Of a stretch of 64,000 bases of DNA, positions 1 to 9,033 are shown in pieces. The stretch's first letter is position 1. Each line of letters opens with the position of its first letter. The stretch is taken from positions 1-64,000 of the forward strand of contig JABLXQ010000048.1 of assembly GCA_013178375.1 (NCBI GenBank), written 5' to 3'. The stretch is from Gammaproteobacteria bacterium. Its GTDB lineage: Bacteria > Pseudomonadota > Gammaproteobacteria > Pseudomonadales > Ketobacteraceae. A program made the position numbers and the translations under genes. Under the pieces are notes generated by a model. It saw only the letters and a program-made list of their open reading frames with translations. It was not told the origin of the DNA and did no database searches.

Positions 1-26
1 GAGTAGGTCATCGTCAGGCTCCTATC

Positions 27-62
27 AAAAAGCCCCGCTCTTCAAATGAGCGGGGCTTTTTA
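27..62. terminator. Rho-independent terminator, probably bidirectional
   Basis: A perfect stem of GCCCCGCTC with GAGCGGGGC around a short TTCAAAT loop is flanked by an A-run on the left and a T-run on the right. It can therefore end transcription from either strand. The gene it serves lies mostly outside the window. Confidence 0.85.
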
Positions 63-64
63 CT

Positions 65-346
65 TTGAAATCTCGCAAAAACTCCTCATCAAGTACCCCT
101 CTCTTACCACTGCATGCCTCGCTGACAGATAACTCAGCACGTCATTCAAGCTCAAGCGCGAAGTCATCGACGCCTGCGTACAACCGGACGCTCATTCGCG
201 GAGGTCGCCCAGAATTATCAGATCAACGACAACCTGGGACATCCGTGGCGCCGGGAGCTCCGGCGGCAGAACGTTGGCTTTGCACCTGCATCGTGAGTGG
301 GTCGCAAGCGAATTGTCCGACCCACTCCTGCAGAAAGACTGGATAA
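65..346. other. Intergenic stretch without a convincing gene
   Basis: About 280 bases between the left-edge terminator and the end of the membrane-protein gene. Short open frames occur, but none has a believable ribosome site or composition. The only structure I see is a 10-bp hairpin (arms 295-304 and 318-327, 13-base loop) just past the end of the minus-strand gene. It lacks a U-tract, so it may be a 3' end stabiliser rather than an intrinsic terminator. Confidence 0.4.
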
Positions 347-2083
347 TTATGACGGTTGGAAAACCAGCGGTTCGTAGTCCTTCTGCTTGCTGTTCCAGCG
401 CAGAAATTTCAGCTGGCGATCTGTCAGCGGACGATCAAACGTCAGGGTCAACCGGGTTGGCTTGCCTTCACTGTTCAGGTTCGAGACTGTGATGGTCATG
501 CCGGACAGCGCGATGGTTTCTCCTTCGCGGAAAGGGAAGCGCTGCAGGTCGCGGACTTTGATTTCACCCAGCTGGATGAAACCGGTGGGCAGATCAATCT
601 GCAATGCGTTGTCGGCGATCGGTGTGAACTGGAATTCGGCATCGAGAGTGGAGATCGTCCAGATTCTTTCCGGAATGGATTCTTGCCGGTAAAAGCGGAA
701 CGGTGCAATGGCCAGAGCAGATGGCAGCGGTGCTCCGAAGAGTACCAGACGTTGTTGATCCACGGGTTCCAGGTCCGGGAAATAGGACGGTTGCTGCGGT
801 ATCAGACTTGCCCAGAGTTTTGTGCTGTAGGCCATCAGCGGCAGCAGCAGTGGGCTCAGGATCAAATGGATGAGTACCAGCAGGTATGCGATTGGCTTGG
901 TATAAAACACAGGAAGCCCCGGAATGGATGCGCTCTTGGGCAAGGCACTCAGCAACAGGTTGGCCAGTGCGGCACATGCACCGGCACCGGCGAACAGCAG
1001 GACACGGTCATGGGGCAGGGCTGTGGCAGCAGGCAGAATTGAAAAGAGCATACCCAGCAGCCAGAACTGGACGGCAGGCTGGCGTCGGCAACTCAGCACG
1101 AGTGGAATGCCCACCAGCAGCAGGAAGATGGCGCAACCCGCGACGAAGCGCAGGTCGTGTTCCAGGATGAAACCGTAAATCTCTGCCGGAATCAGGCCCC
1201 ATTGGCTGGCCAGCAGCACCGGCAGCCGCTCGCCTACGACGGCCAGGAATCCCAGGGGCTGTGCCGCTGGATCGATATAGTAGGCATCCGCATTGACCGC
1301 GCCGAAACCGGCCTGCTTGTAAAAAATCCACCAGGCGACGATCAACAGAAAATGTGGCGCAGTAGCCAGGCAACCCTTCACTTTTCCATGCTTGTCCAGC
1401 GTCAGGGCATATGCGCCCAGATAGCCGAACGTGGAGATACCGAGTTCAGCCGATAGCAGGCTGGCAAGCATGCAAAGAAGGGAAAGGGCGCCGAAGCCGA
1501 TTTTATCTTCCTCGCGCCAGCGCAGGTGGAACCATAGGGCCAGCAGCCCGAACAGGACGCTGATGAGGGCGTTACGGTTCGCAATCCAGCTGACAGTGAA
1601 GCCGTGGGTGCTGTCCAGTGCGTACAATGCCAGCGCCAGCAGGGTGACAACGCCGGCGCCCAGCGTGCGGCGATAGAGCCTTCCCAGCAATACGCAAATC
1701 GCGAGATACCACAGGATGCTGTGAAGGTGCATCAGGGCCGGAGTGCGGGGCCATAGCTGGTGATCGATCCAGTGGAAAGCCTCGCTGATGGGGCGCCAAA
1801 AGGCGTACTTCATCTCGCCATAGGTCCACCAGGGGATGACGCCAAGGTCCATGGCCTGCCGGTTCCGCTCGGGGTCGCCATTAATAAAGGAAAACAGTCC
1901 AAACAGGGAGAGGTCGTCCGGTTTGCCAATGGGCAGGTTCTTGGCATTGAGGACGGCGTAGTGCATGTAGTCATCGCCCATGAAGCCGGCCCAGAGCGCG
2001 GGAAGGCAGAGCAAAAACGTGAGAGCGAGAACAAGAGTTGATCGGCGATTGAAGTCGCGGCTGGAAAAAAGTTTTGTAGTCAT
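347..2083 (-). CDS. Multi-pass membrane protein, GT-C glycosyltransferase-like
   Basis: 578 aa. An N-terminal hydrophobic segment (about residues 14-33) is followed by GDDY near residue 36. Many further hydrophobic segments run to about residue 430, and the roughly 130-residue tail is soluble. An acidic pair in the first extracytoplasmic loop after TM1 is typical of GT-C enzymes of the PMT/ArnT type, which move sugars from polyprenyl-phosphate donors. I do not recognise a specific family, so this is a fold-level guess. It is a single gene, divergent from the TetR gene at 2335, with 251 bases between them. The substrate is unknown. Confidence 0.5.
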   Translation of the reverse strand: MTTKLFSSRDFNRRSTLVLALTFLLCLPALWAGFMGDDYMHYAVLNAKNLPIGKPDDLSLFGLFSFINGDPERNRQAMDLGVIPWWTYGEMKYAFWRPISEAFHWIDHQLWPRTPALMHLHSILWYLAICVLLGRLYRRTLGAGVVTLLALALYALDSTHGFTVSWIANRNALISVLFGLLALWFHLRWREEDKIGFGALSLLCMLASLLSAELGISTFGYLGAYALTLDKHGKVKGCLATAPHFLLIVAWWIFYKQAGFGAVNADAYYIDPAAQPLGFLAVVGERLPVLLASQWGLIPAEIYGFILEHDLRFVAGCAIFLLLVGIPLVLSCRRQPAVQFWLLGMLFSILPAATALPHDRVLLFAGAGACAALANLLLSALPKSASIPGLPVFYTKPIAYLLVLIHLILSPLLLPLMAYSTKLWASLIPQQPSYFPDLEPVDQQRLVLFGAPLPSALAIAPFRFYRQESIPERIWTISTLDAEFQFTPIADNALQIDLPTGFIQLGEIKVRDLQRFPFREGETIALSGMTITVSNLNSEGKPTRLTLTFDRPLTDRQLKFLRWNSKQKDYEPLVFQPS

Positions 2084-2195
2084 TATTTTTTATTGTGTCT
2101 ACTTATATCGGTTTCGGGAGTGTAAAGTTTGCGCAACAGCATCTGCAAGGACGTTGGTCCGATTTTGGGTGTTTGGTCGTGAATATCCGGTCGGC

Positions 2196-2227
2196 TTGAT
2201 CATCGCCGGGTGTATACACGGTATATT
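2196..2227. promoter_or_regulatory. Candidate operator/promoter between membrane protein and TetR genes
   Basis: A perfect 10-bp palindrome GTGTATACAC (2210-2219) sits just before a TATATT box (2222-2227) on the plus strand. A TTGATC lies at 2196-2201, but the 20-base spacing is long for a sigma70 promoter. A palindrome of this kind between a divergent pair, one of which encodes a TetR protein, is where an autoregulatory operator would be expected. No binding evidence exists here. Confidence 0.3.
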
Positions 2228-2334
2228 TTTGTCGTTTATCAGGGTACACTTTCTAGCCTGTTTTTCGGGCTTCTCTTGCACCTATAGTTATTAGGTTGCG
2301 CCCGCATCATTGAGTAGTAGATTGGGGGATAACC

Positions 2335-3057
2335 ATGGAACAAGATCAGCAGCAGTCTCACGACAATCTGTTCGTTGAACTGATTCAGAAGGCGACCGAG
2401 AAAGAGCTGGACGATGCCGCCCGGCAGTTCAATTTTCCGGTTCCTGGCCAGGGTGCCAAGTCGGATGTGCTGTTCAATTCGATTGGTGTGTTTACCAGCA
2501 AGGGCATCGAGGATACCACCGTTCAGGATTTGCTGGACGCCGCCAACATTTCCCGCCGCACTTTCTACAAGTACTTCAAAAACAAGGTGGAAGTACTGGA
2601 GAGCATTTACCAGATAGCAGCCGAGCTGTTGATGGCGCGGTTCAGGGCCGTCAAGAAGCAGTCGGCCTCGCTGAGTGAGTTTGTGGTGCAGTGCGTGGAG
2701 CTCTTTTTCGACTATCACGCGAACCTGGGGCCGCTGATTCGCATGATGACGGAAGAAGCGTTGCGGGCGGATTCGCCATTGGCGCCTCACCGGGCTACCT
2801 TGCTGGAGCATATGGTAAATCTGTTCGATGACCGTTACTTCGAGGAAGAGGGCGTGCGCCTGGATCCCAAGGTGTATTACTCACTGATCTGGATGATGGA
2901 AAGTGCCTCGATGAATATCCTGACCACCACCCCTTGCACCCGCGAGGTAGTGGACAGCTACAAAGCGGTCATGTGTTCCATCAGTGCCCGGGCCATGGTG
3001 TCCGACCCTTCCCAGTGGGAATCACTTCCCAGACTGCCGACACGCGAGCTGGGCTGA
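2335..3057 (+). CDS. TetR/AcrR family transcriptional regulator
   Basis: 240 aa. A charged N-terminal extension of about 43 residues precedes the TetR HTH domain (about residues 45-90). That domain has the typical pattern of a helix, a TTVQDLLDAANIS turn and a FYKYFKNK recognition-helix region. The C-terminal ligand/dimer domain is all-helical and not diagnostic of a ligand. The ATG at 2335 follows GGGGGAT with good spacing. The gene is divergent from the membrane-protein gene at 347-2083, its most likely regulatory partner along with itself. Family assignment is firm; the ligand is unknown. Confidence 0.85.
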   Translation: MEQDQQQSHDNLFVELIQKATEKELDDAARQFNFPVPGQGAKSDVLFNSIGVFTSKGIEDTTVQDLLDAANISRRTFYKYFKNKVEVLESIYQIAAELLMARFRAVKKQSASLSEFVVQCVELFFDYHANLGPLIRMMTEEALRADSPLAPHRATLLEHMVNLFDDRYFEEEGVRLDPKVYYSLIWMMESASMNILTTTPCTREVVDSYKAVMCSISARAMVSDPSQWESLPRLPTRELG

Positions 3058-3162
3058 CGGCTTTTCCCCCCACCTTGTTCTAAGCTCTATGAATGGAAGA
3101 CTGGTACCCGCAAGGGACCGGTCTTTGTCTGATGATTCATTGGCATAAGCAAGGTGACGGAT

Positions 3163-4332
3163 ATGTCCAAACCGGCTGAGCAACGCATCCTCATCATCAA
3201 TTCGACTGGTGCCAGCCCGCTCGCTGAGGCATTGGGTGGGCAGTTTCATGTGCGCTTGTTGAGCGATCCCAATCAGGCCCGGGACGAATCCGCCCAGGAT
3301 TTTGATGCAGTGCTCATGGATGGCTGCAGTGGAGACTACGATTGCCTGGCGGTTTGCCGGCTGCTCAAGACTGAGGCCGGGTTCGGTGATGTGCCTGTCA
3401 TCCTGATGCTATCGACAGCTGGCGATATCGAGTTGATGCCGCTGTATGACGCCGGGTTTGATGACGTCCTGACGGCGTCCATGCCGAGGTCGGAGCTGGT
3501 GGCACGCATCCAGAAATCCGTGTTTCACCGCATTGCGAACCGTCAGTTGCACAGTCGCCTGATGCAGGCCAATGCGCTGGCGATGAGTGCGATGTCGGAT
3601 ACCAGCGATCTGGGGGTTAATATCCAGTTCCTGGTGCATTGCCATCAGTGCAACAATCTCGACGAGCTGGGCATGCTGCTGTTTCGTACCCTGGCGCATT
3701 ATCGCATTAGCGGCAGTCTGCAATTGCGTAGCGAATTCGAAATCAAGAATCTGGAGGAAAACGGCCTGGCCAAGGATCTGGAGGCGCGTTTGCTGCTGGA
3801 ACTCAAGGATGCGGGACGGTATGTGGATTTTGGCCGCCGCTGCGTGATGAATTACGAACAGGTTTCTCTGCTGGTGAAAAACATGCCAGAAGATCCCAAA
3901 CGCTTTGGTGCGATCAAGGACAATGTTTTTTCCCTGTTGCAGGGCGCCAGCGCCCGGGTCAAGGCGATCGACGGGGCGCGCATGCTGGAGCTGGAACGGG
4001 ATCTGCTGCGCGGCATGTCGCACCGCATGCAGGACGTCATGCGGCAGGTGGATGAACGCTATCAAGTGGTGATGAAGCGTTGCGCCGCGACGGTGGAAGA
4101 TATGGCGATGAAAATCGAGCAGTCGATCCTGTTTCTGGACCTGACCGAGCCGCAGGAAGAAATGCTGACCCGTATTACCCAGTCCGGTGTCGTGGCTATC
4201 AGCGATCTGTTCAACGATGGTATCCGTATCGACAGCAGTTTCCGCAAACTTCTGGATTATCTGAATGCGGGCTTCTCGATGGAAGGCGGGCGCACGCCGG
4301 AGGAACTGCGAAAGTTGCTGGATCGTTTATAG
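3163..4332 (+). CDS. Response-regulator-like protein with degenerate receiver domain
   Basis: 389 aa. Residues about 8-120 have the receiver pattern: strand ILIIN, VLMDG with Asp53, and VILMLST. The N-terminal acidic pair that binds Mg2+ is replaced by Asn13-Ser14, and the conserved Lys of the K-P motif is replaced in TASMP. It is therefore probably a pseudo-receiver that is not normally phosphorylated. The rest (about 130-389) is helical, with coiled-coil-like stretches and no recognised output domain. I chose ATG 3163 because AAGGTG lies seven bases upstream; an in-frame GTG at 3154 falls inside that ribosome site. It is convergent with the DUF1653 gene, overlapping by 6 bases. Confidence 0.65.
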   Translation: MSKPAEQRILIINSTGASPLAEALGGQFHVRLLSDPNQARDESAQDFDAVLMDGCSGDYDCLAVCRLLKTEAGFGDVPVILMLSTAGDIELMPLYDAGFDDVLTASMPRSELVARIQKSVFHRIANRQLHSRLMQANALAMSAMSDTSDLGVNIQFLVHCHQCNNLDELGMLLFRTLAHYRISGSLQLRSEFEIKNLEENGLAKDLEARLLLELKDAGRYVDFGRRCVMNYEQVSLLVKNMPEDPKRFGAIKDNVFSLLQGASARVKAIDGARMLELERDLLRGMSHRMQDVMRQVDERYQVVMKRCAATVEDMAMKIEQSILFLDLTEPQEEMLTRITQSGVVAISDLFNDGIRIDSSFRKLLDYLNAGFSMEGGRTPEELRKLLDRL

Positions 4333-4539
4333 AGGGCCCAGGTAGCTGAAGCGTGGTACTTTGTGGCCATTCTGCTCCACCGTTTCGGTAAACATTGCCA
4401 GCGGGCGCGCCCATAAATCGTAGTTGCCGTACAGGGTACGGTAAATCACCAGTTTTTCTCCGGTTTCGCTGTGGGTTGCGATGTCGATCACTTCGTAATC
4501 CTTGCCCTTGTAATGGCGGTAACGTCCTGGTTGCAACAT
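4327..4539 (-). CDS. DUF1653 domain-containing protein
   Basis: 70 aa, the usual length for this family. It shows the family signature: a YRHYKGKDYEVI start, a central YRTLYGNYDLWARP segment and an FxxL-rich end. DUF1653 proteins are small, compact and cytoplasmic, with no established function. The gene is convergent with the receiver-like gene and divergent from the 7TM/GGDEF gene that starts at 4661. Family call is good; role unknown. Confidence 0.85.
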   Translation of the reverse strand: MLQPGRYRHYKGKDYEVIDIATHSETGEKLVIYRTLYGNYDLWARPLAMFTETVEQNGHKVPRFSYLGPL

Positions 4540-4660
4540 GCCGAACTCCTGTCTGAAGTGTTCAGTTGATTGTTCAGTGAAATCTGGTCCGCTTCAAGTC
4601 AATCCTGTTAACATGGATGTAATTTTGCTGTAATCACCACAATAATATCGAAGGTACTGT

Positions 4661-6556
4661 TTGCAATTCGGGGACTGGCGGGTGCGCTACGGACGGTGGA
4701 TTGGGTGCATAGGGATGCTGTTGCTGGTTGGCTGGGGAGCTGCGGTTGCCGCAGTGGAGCTGCGTGCCGACCAGGCCATTTACCCGCTGGGCCAGAGTGT
4801 AGAGTGGTTGCGCGATCCGGCCCGCTTGCTAACTGCAGATGATGTTCTGCAGAGCCCTGCCGGTGACTGGCAGCCGAGCCGGCATCCGGTCCCGAATCTG
4901 GGCTACAGCGATGCTGCTGTATGGTTCCGCGTTGGTCTGCACAATCACAATGCCAGTGGTCACTGGTACCTTGTCATCAATTATCCCCTGATCCGGAATC
5001 TGGATTTGTACGTGGTGCGGAACGGCGCGGTGGCGGAGGTTTTCAAGACGGGTGACCGCTATGAATTCCATGCGCGGCCAATCGAGCATCGGGACTTCGT
5101 GTTTCCGGTTGATATAGCACCCGGGCAGGACGTGGCACTGTTGATCCGGGTCAGCGGCCCCTACGCGCAGCAGATGCCGATCAGTCTGAAGAGCGAGCGC
5201 GCGATTCTGCAGGATGAGATGATGTCGTCCCTGCTGCATGGTTTGTTTTTCGGTTTCGTGCTGGTGATGGCGCTCTATAATTTCTTCGTGTTTCTGGGCA
5301 CCCGCGAACCCTGCTATTTTTATTATGTGCTGTTCTCACTGTCCATCGGCATGTTTCAGTTTATCCAGCAGGGTTTTGCCTATCAGCTTTTGTGGCCCGA
5401 GGAAATCTGGTGGCAAAACAAGTCGACCGGCATTTTCATTCATCTGTCGCTGCTGTCCAGCTATCTGTTCGTCACCGATTTTCTCAATCTGAAGCAGCAA
5501 TTGCCGCGTTTCTATCGGGCCTTTTCCCTAGTGGCGCTGCTGGCATTGGGCACGTTGCTGCTGACGCCGTTTATCAATGAGTTCTATGTGATGCAGGTTG
5601 GCGTAATGTTGTCTTTGCCCGCTTGTGTGCTGGGAATTGTCGGTGGCTGGCTGACCTGGCGTGCTGGCCGCGCCGACGCCCGGGTGTTCTCGATTGCCTG
5701 GCTGATTTTTCTGATTGGTGTGATCGCGCTGGCGTTGAACAAGCTGGGATTTGTGCCGCGCAATTTTTTTACCGAGCATGGCGCCGAGGTGGGCACGGTG
5801 GTGGAATTGTCGCTGCTGGCATTTGCGCTGGCGGGCCGGATCAATCAGGAGCGCAGTCAGCGCATGCAGCTGGAATTGCAGACGCGGGAGCTGGAGCGGT
5901 CAGCCTTGCTGGCCAAGGAACGCGCGCTGGAGCTGGAACGTTTGAGCAACGAGCAGCTTGAACGCAGCGTGCGGGAGCGTACCGATGATTTGCACAAGGC
6001 GCTGGCGGATTTGTCGGACATGAACCGCAAGCTGGAACTGCTCAATACGCAGGACCCGGTGACAGGCGTAGGCAACGAGAACAGTTTTCTGCGGGCACTG
6101 AAGCAGGAGTGGGATCGTGCCCATCGCGCCGGGGAAAGTCTGGCGCTGATTGTGGTGGAGCTGGATGGCTATCGCAATGTTGTCGCGGATTATGGTCAGG
6201 TGGCGGCGGAGGAGTGTCTGAAGAACGTGGCGGATATTCTGGCGCGATTGATTTGCCGGCCGGCGGATGTCATCACCCGCTATGGTGACAAGGTGTTTGG
6301 TGTGCTGCTGCCCAATACCGATGGTGCTGGTGCTCTGTTTCTGGCGCGGCAGATTGCGGACAAGGTGCACGAGAAGCCGTTTGATTTCGGTATCTGCCAG
6401 ATTCACGCCAGTGTCAGCATTGGCGTTGCGGGCGAGCGACCTTCCAAGATGGACCGGCACAAGGAACTATTGCTGTCGGCAGAGAGCGCTGTTTACGTGG
6501 CACAGAGCGGCGGCGGTAATCAGATTCAGCTGGCAAAAATGCCGGCGTCAGGATGA
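4661..6556 (+). CDS. 7TM-DISM sensor with degenerate GGDEF domain, c-di-GMP receptor candidate
   Basis: 631 aa. Order: N-terminal hydrophobic signal/TM (about 12-30); 7TMR-DISMED2 beta-rich periplasmic domain (about 40-180); seven TM segments (about 185-400); coiled coil (about 400-455); GGDEF fold (about 465-625). The signature reads G542-D-K-V-F546 in place of GGDEF, so the catalytic acids are gone. The inhibitory-site motif R533-P-A-D536 is intact and correctly spaced, five residues upstream. The protein probably binds c-di-GMP rather than making it. It starts at TTG 4661, with AAGG six bases upstream. It is convergent with selO, overlapping by 9 bases. Confidence 0.85.
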   Translation: MQFGDWRVRYGRWIGCIGMLLLVGWGAAVAAVELRADQAIYPLGQSVEWLRDPARLLTADDVLQSPAGDWQPSRHPVPNLGYSDAAVWFRVGLHNHNASGHWYLVINYPLIRNLDLYVVRNGAVAEVFKTGDRYEFHARPIEHRDFVFPVDIAPGQDVALLIRVSGPYAQQMPISLKSERAILQDEMMSSLLHGLFFGFVLVMALYNFFVFLGTREPCYFYYVLFSLSIGMFQFIQQGFAYQLLWPEEIWWQNKSTGIFIHLSLLSSYLFVTDFLNLKQQLPRFYRAFSLVALLALGTLLLTPFINEFYVMQVGVMLSLPACVLGIVGGWLTWRAGRADARVFSIAWLIFLIGVIALALNKLGFVPRNFFTEHGAEVGTVVELSLLAFALAGRINQERSQRMQLELQTRELERSALLAKERALELERLSNEQLERSVRERTDDLHKALADLSDMNRKLELLNTQDPVTGVGNENSFLRALKQEWDRAHRAGESLALIVVELDGYRNVVADYGQVAAEECLKNVADILARLICRPADVITRYGDKVFGVLLPNTDGAGALFLARQIADKVHEKPFDFGICQIHASVSIGVAGERPSKMDRHKELLLSAESAVYVAQSGGGNQIQLAKMPASG

Positions 6557-8008
6557 GCAGCTGATCTCCAGGGATTTGCCCCAGTCTGGCGGAAAATCCG
6601 CATACTTTTCCATTTCGGGCTGCTCGTCGAACGGACGCATCAGCAGCTGCCGCAGTTTTTCCACTTCACTGAAATGCCCTTGCTCCGCTTTTTCGATGGC
6701 GTTCTGCGCCAGATAGTTGCGCAGGATGTATTTTGGATTGTGGCGCAGCATCTGTTGCTGGCGTTCGGCATCGCTTGTGGATTGTTGCTGGACGCGGGCA
6801 CGGTAGCGTTGCAGCCAGGCGCGGGCGGAGTCGCGGTCGATGAACTGGTCGGCGATGTGATCCACGGGTTTGTCGGGCGCGTCGTGGCTGAGACGGCGCA
6901 GGACAATACTGTAGTCGGGATGATTCGCGCTGAGCAGACTGAGCAGGGATGTGATCAGATCCTCGTCGCCGTGCTGTGGATTCTGAATGCCCAGTTTGGT
7001 GAACATCAGGCCGTGATAGGACTGCAGCAGTTGCGCTTCATAACCTTGCAAGGTATCGATCAGGTCTTTTTGCGGCACCAGCGGCGTCAGCGTCTGCGCC
7101 AGGGCATTGAGATTCCATAATGCAATGCCGGGCTGCTGGTGAAAGGCGTAGCGGCCCTGGTGATCGGAATGATTGCAGATATAGCCCGGCACGAAATCTT
7201 CCATGAAACCGAACGGGCCGTAATCGAATGTGATGCCGAGGATCGACATGTTGTCGGTATTCATGACGCCGTGGGCGAATCCAACGGCTTGCCATTGCGC
7301 GATCATGCGTGCGGTGGCGCTCACCGCCTGGCGAAACAGTTCGGTGTAGGGATTGTCGGCTTGCTGAAATTCGGGGAAGTGGCGCGCGATGACGAAGTCG
7401 GCCAGTTCCTGCAAGCGTTCCTGTTTGTTGTTGTAGAAAAAGAATTCGAAGCTGCCGAAACGCACGTGGCTGGGTGACAGGCGGATCAGTGCGGCACCCT
7501 GTTCGATGGATTCGCGTCGCACCGGTTCGCCGCTGCCGAAAATGCACAGCGCGCGAGAGGTGGGAATGCCAAGATAATGCAACGCTTCACTGCCCAGGTA
7601 TTCGCGGATGCAGGAACGCAATACGGCACGGCCATCGCCGAAGCGCGAGTAGGGCGTTTTGCCGGCGCCCTTCAGGTGAATGTCCCAGCGTTCGCCTTTT
7701 TCGTTGAGAACTTCCCCCAGCAGAATGCCCCGGCCGTCGCCCAGTTGCGGGTTGTATACGCCGAACTGATGGCCGGAATACACCATGGCCAATGGATCGA
7801 AGCCGGGATGCGGTTGCTGGCCGCTGAAATGCTGCAAAAATTCCGGGCGTTGAAATTCCACCGGGTCGAGATCCAGTAGTGCGGCCGCTTCCGGGTTGCT
7901 GGCTACCAGTTTTGCTCCGTGCAGCGGCGTGGGTGGCAGCCGCGTGTAGAACTCTTCGTTCAGGCGGGCGAACTGGTTGTCGAAATGCAGGGATTCGAGT
8001 GTTTTCAT
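6548..8008 (-). CDS. selO: Protein adenylyltransferase SelO (YdiU/UPF0061)
   Basis: 486 aa. SelO is a pseudokinase-fold enzyme that transfers AMP from ATP to hydroxyl side chains of proteins and is linked to redox stress in E. coli. Visible signatures are the glycine-rich HLKGAGKTPYSRFGDGR stretch, NTDN with the following DYGPFGF metal/active-site segment, and the family C-terminus SCSS, whose Cys occupies the position of selenocysteine in animal SelO. The start at 8008 gives the typical MKTLESLHFDN N-terminus; the frame stays open further upstream, but that sequence is not family-like. Monocistronic in appearance. Confidence 0.93.
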   Translation of the reverse strand: MKTLESLHFDNQFARLNEEFYTRLPPTPLHGAKLVASNPEAAALLDLDPVEFQRPEFLQHFSGQQPHPGFDPLAMVYSGHQFGVYNPQLGDGRGILLGEVLNEKGERWDIHLKGAGKTPYSRFGDGRAVLRSCIREYLGSEALHYLGIPTSRALCIFGSGEPVRRESIEQGAALIRLSPSHVRFGSFEFFFYNNKQERLQELADFVIARHFPEFQQADNPYTELFRQAVSATARMIAQWQAVGFAHGVMNTDNMSILGITFDYGPFGFMEDFVPGYICNHSDHQGRYAFHQQPGIALWNLNALAQTLTPLVPQKDLIDTLQGYEAQLLQSYHGLMFTKLGIQNPQHGDEDLITSLLSLLSANHPDYSIVLRRLSHDAPDKPVDHIADQFIDRDSARAWLQRYRARVQQQSTSDAERQQQMLRHNPKYILRNYLAQNAIEKAEQGHFSEVEKLRQLLMRPFDEQPEMEKYADFPPDWGKSLEISCSS

Positions 8009-8106
8009 GGTGACAGTATACGCCGGGGGCGTGATCGGATTCGACGCTGTGAATTGTGGGGGATTGGTGGAATCCGGATGCAAGGATTCCACCAGAATGG
8101 CGGCTT

Positions 8107-9033
8107 TCAGGTAAGGAGTGTTGTCTGCGCTTGTTGTGGCCAGCTGTCGGGCACCACGAACAGGCGCAGGGACTTTTCGTGCCAGCCGTCCACCTGTAGT
8201 TGCACGGGATGCGGTTGTTGCACTTGCGACGAAATGTCGGAAAAGGATGTGGATTGTCGCGCCTGTGACACCATCCATTCTGACTTGTCCAGGTGGCGAT
8301 AGGTGGCGGCGGGGAACTGGCGGGCTTTGCGCCGGAAATCCTGCTGCGTCAGCCAGTGGCCAAGCAGTGCGTGGGTATCGATGCATTTGGGCAAGGGCGG
8401 GTGGGTTCCGGTTTCCACACCCGGCAGGTACAGGCGGCCCTTGCTGATCAGCCGGCGTCGCGCGATGGTCCAGCCCTGCTCTGCGCAGACTTGTTGTCCG
8501 GCGTGGGTTTGCGACAGAGGCAGTTGCCGTTCCACCAGATGCTGGAATTTCAGATCCAGCCGGTCCTGCAGGTTGGGGCCGAACCAGTGTTTTGCATGGT
8601 GCAGCGGTGGAATGCCCAGGTAGAACTTGATGGCGAGTTCCCAGTGTTCGATCTCATCCGCGTCATCGTCGCGTACGATAAGATCGAATTCCCCCCGCGT
8701 TTTTTCGTCCTGCTTGACCTGCAGATTGGCTGCCAGCAATTCGTAGCGGCCGTTGTGCAGCAGCCAGTACGACCACAGCCGTTCGAACCAGATGCCAAGC
8801 CGGGGAGTTGCCGGTGTGGTGAGATGCTGCATCAGTGCGCTGTCGTCTTTGTCCAGTTCATGCAGGTGCGGTTCGATGGCGAGAAATGCCTGTTCGTACC
8901 AGGCGGGTGTGCTGTGCTGACTGGCATCCGGCGCAACGATCAGGGTGGGGCTCAGGATCGCCCATGCGAGATCGCGCACGGCGGGGGAGTTGTACTGCTC
9001 AATTTGCGCGGTCAGGTTCGGCGGGGGCGACAT
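8107..9033 (-). CDS. DUF1853 family protein (PD-(D/E)XK-like)
   Basis: 308 aa. Family features include the block ERLWSYWL, then GEFDLI, then EHWELAIKFYLG. Together these resemble the D...ExK core of the PD-(D/E)XK nuclease superfamily, to which DUF1853 has been related. I start it at ATG 9033, where conserved-looking sequence begins (NSPAVRDLAWAI); the frame is open further up but only as low-complexity sequence inside the rhomboid gene. It overlaps the rhomboid gene's 3' end by 35 bases, so the two are probably co-transcribed. Function unknown. Confidence 0.8.
   Translation of the reverse strand: MSPPPNLTAQIEQYNSPAVRDLAWAILSPTLIVAPDASQHSTPAWYEQAFLAIEPHLHELDKDDSALMQHLTTPATPRLGIWFERLWSYWLLHNGRYELLAANLQVKQDEKTRGEFDLIVRDDDADEIEHWELAIKFYLGIPPLHHAKHWFGPNLQDRLDLKFQHLVERQLPLSQTHAGQQVCAEQGWTIARRRLISKGRLYLPGVETGTHPPLPKCIDTHALLGHWLTQQDFRRKARQFPAATYRHLDKSEWMVSQARQSTSFSDISSQVQQPHPVQLQVDGWHEKSLRLFVVPDSWPQQAQTTLLT

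Noticed and set aside
65-346. Possible insertion-sequence remnant at the left edge
   Set aside because: No transposase-like translation in any frame and no terminal repeats could be seen.
4009-4050. MSH-R-like segment in the pseudo-receiver protein as a histidine-kinase H-box
   Set aside because: Only a short resemblance; no ATP-binding N, G1 or G2 boxes follow, so it is not a kinase.
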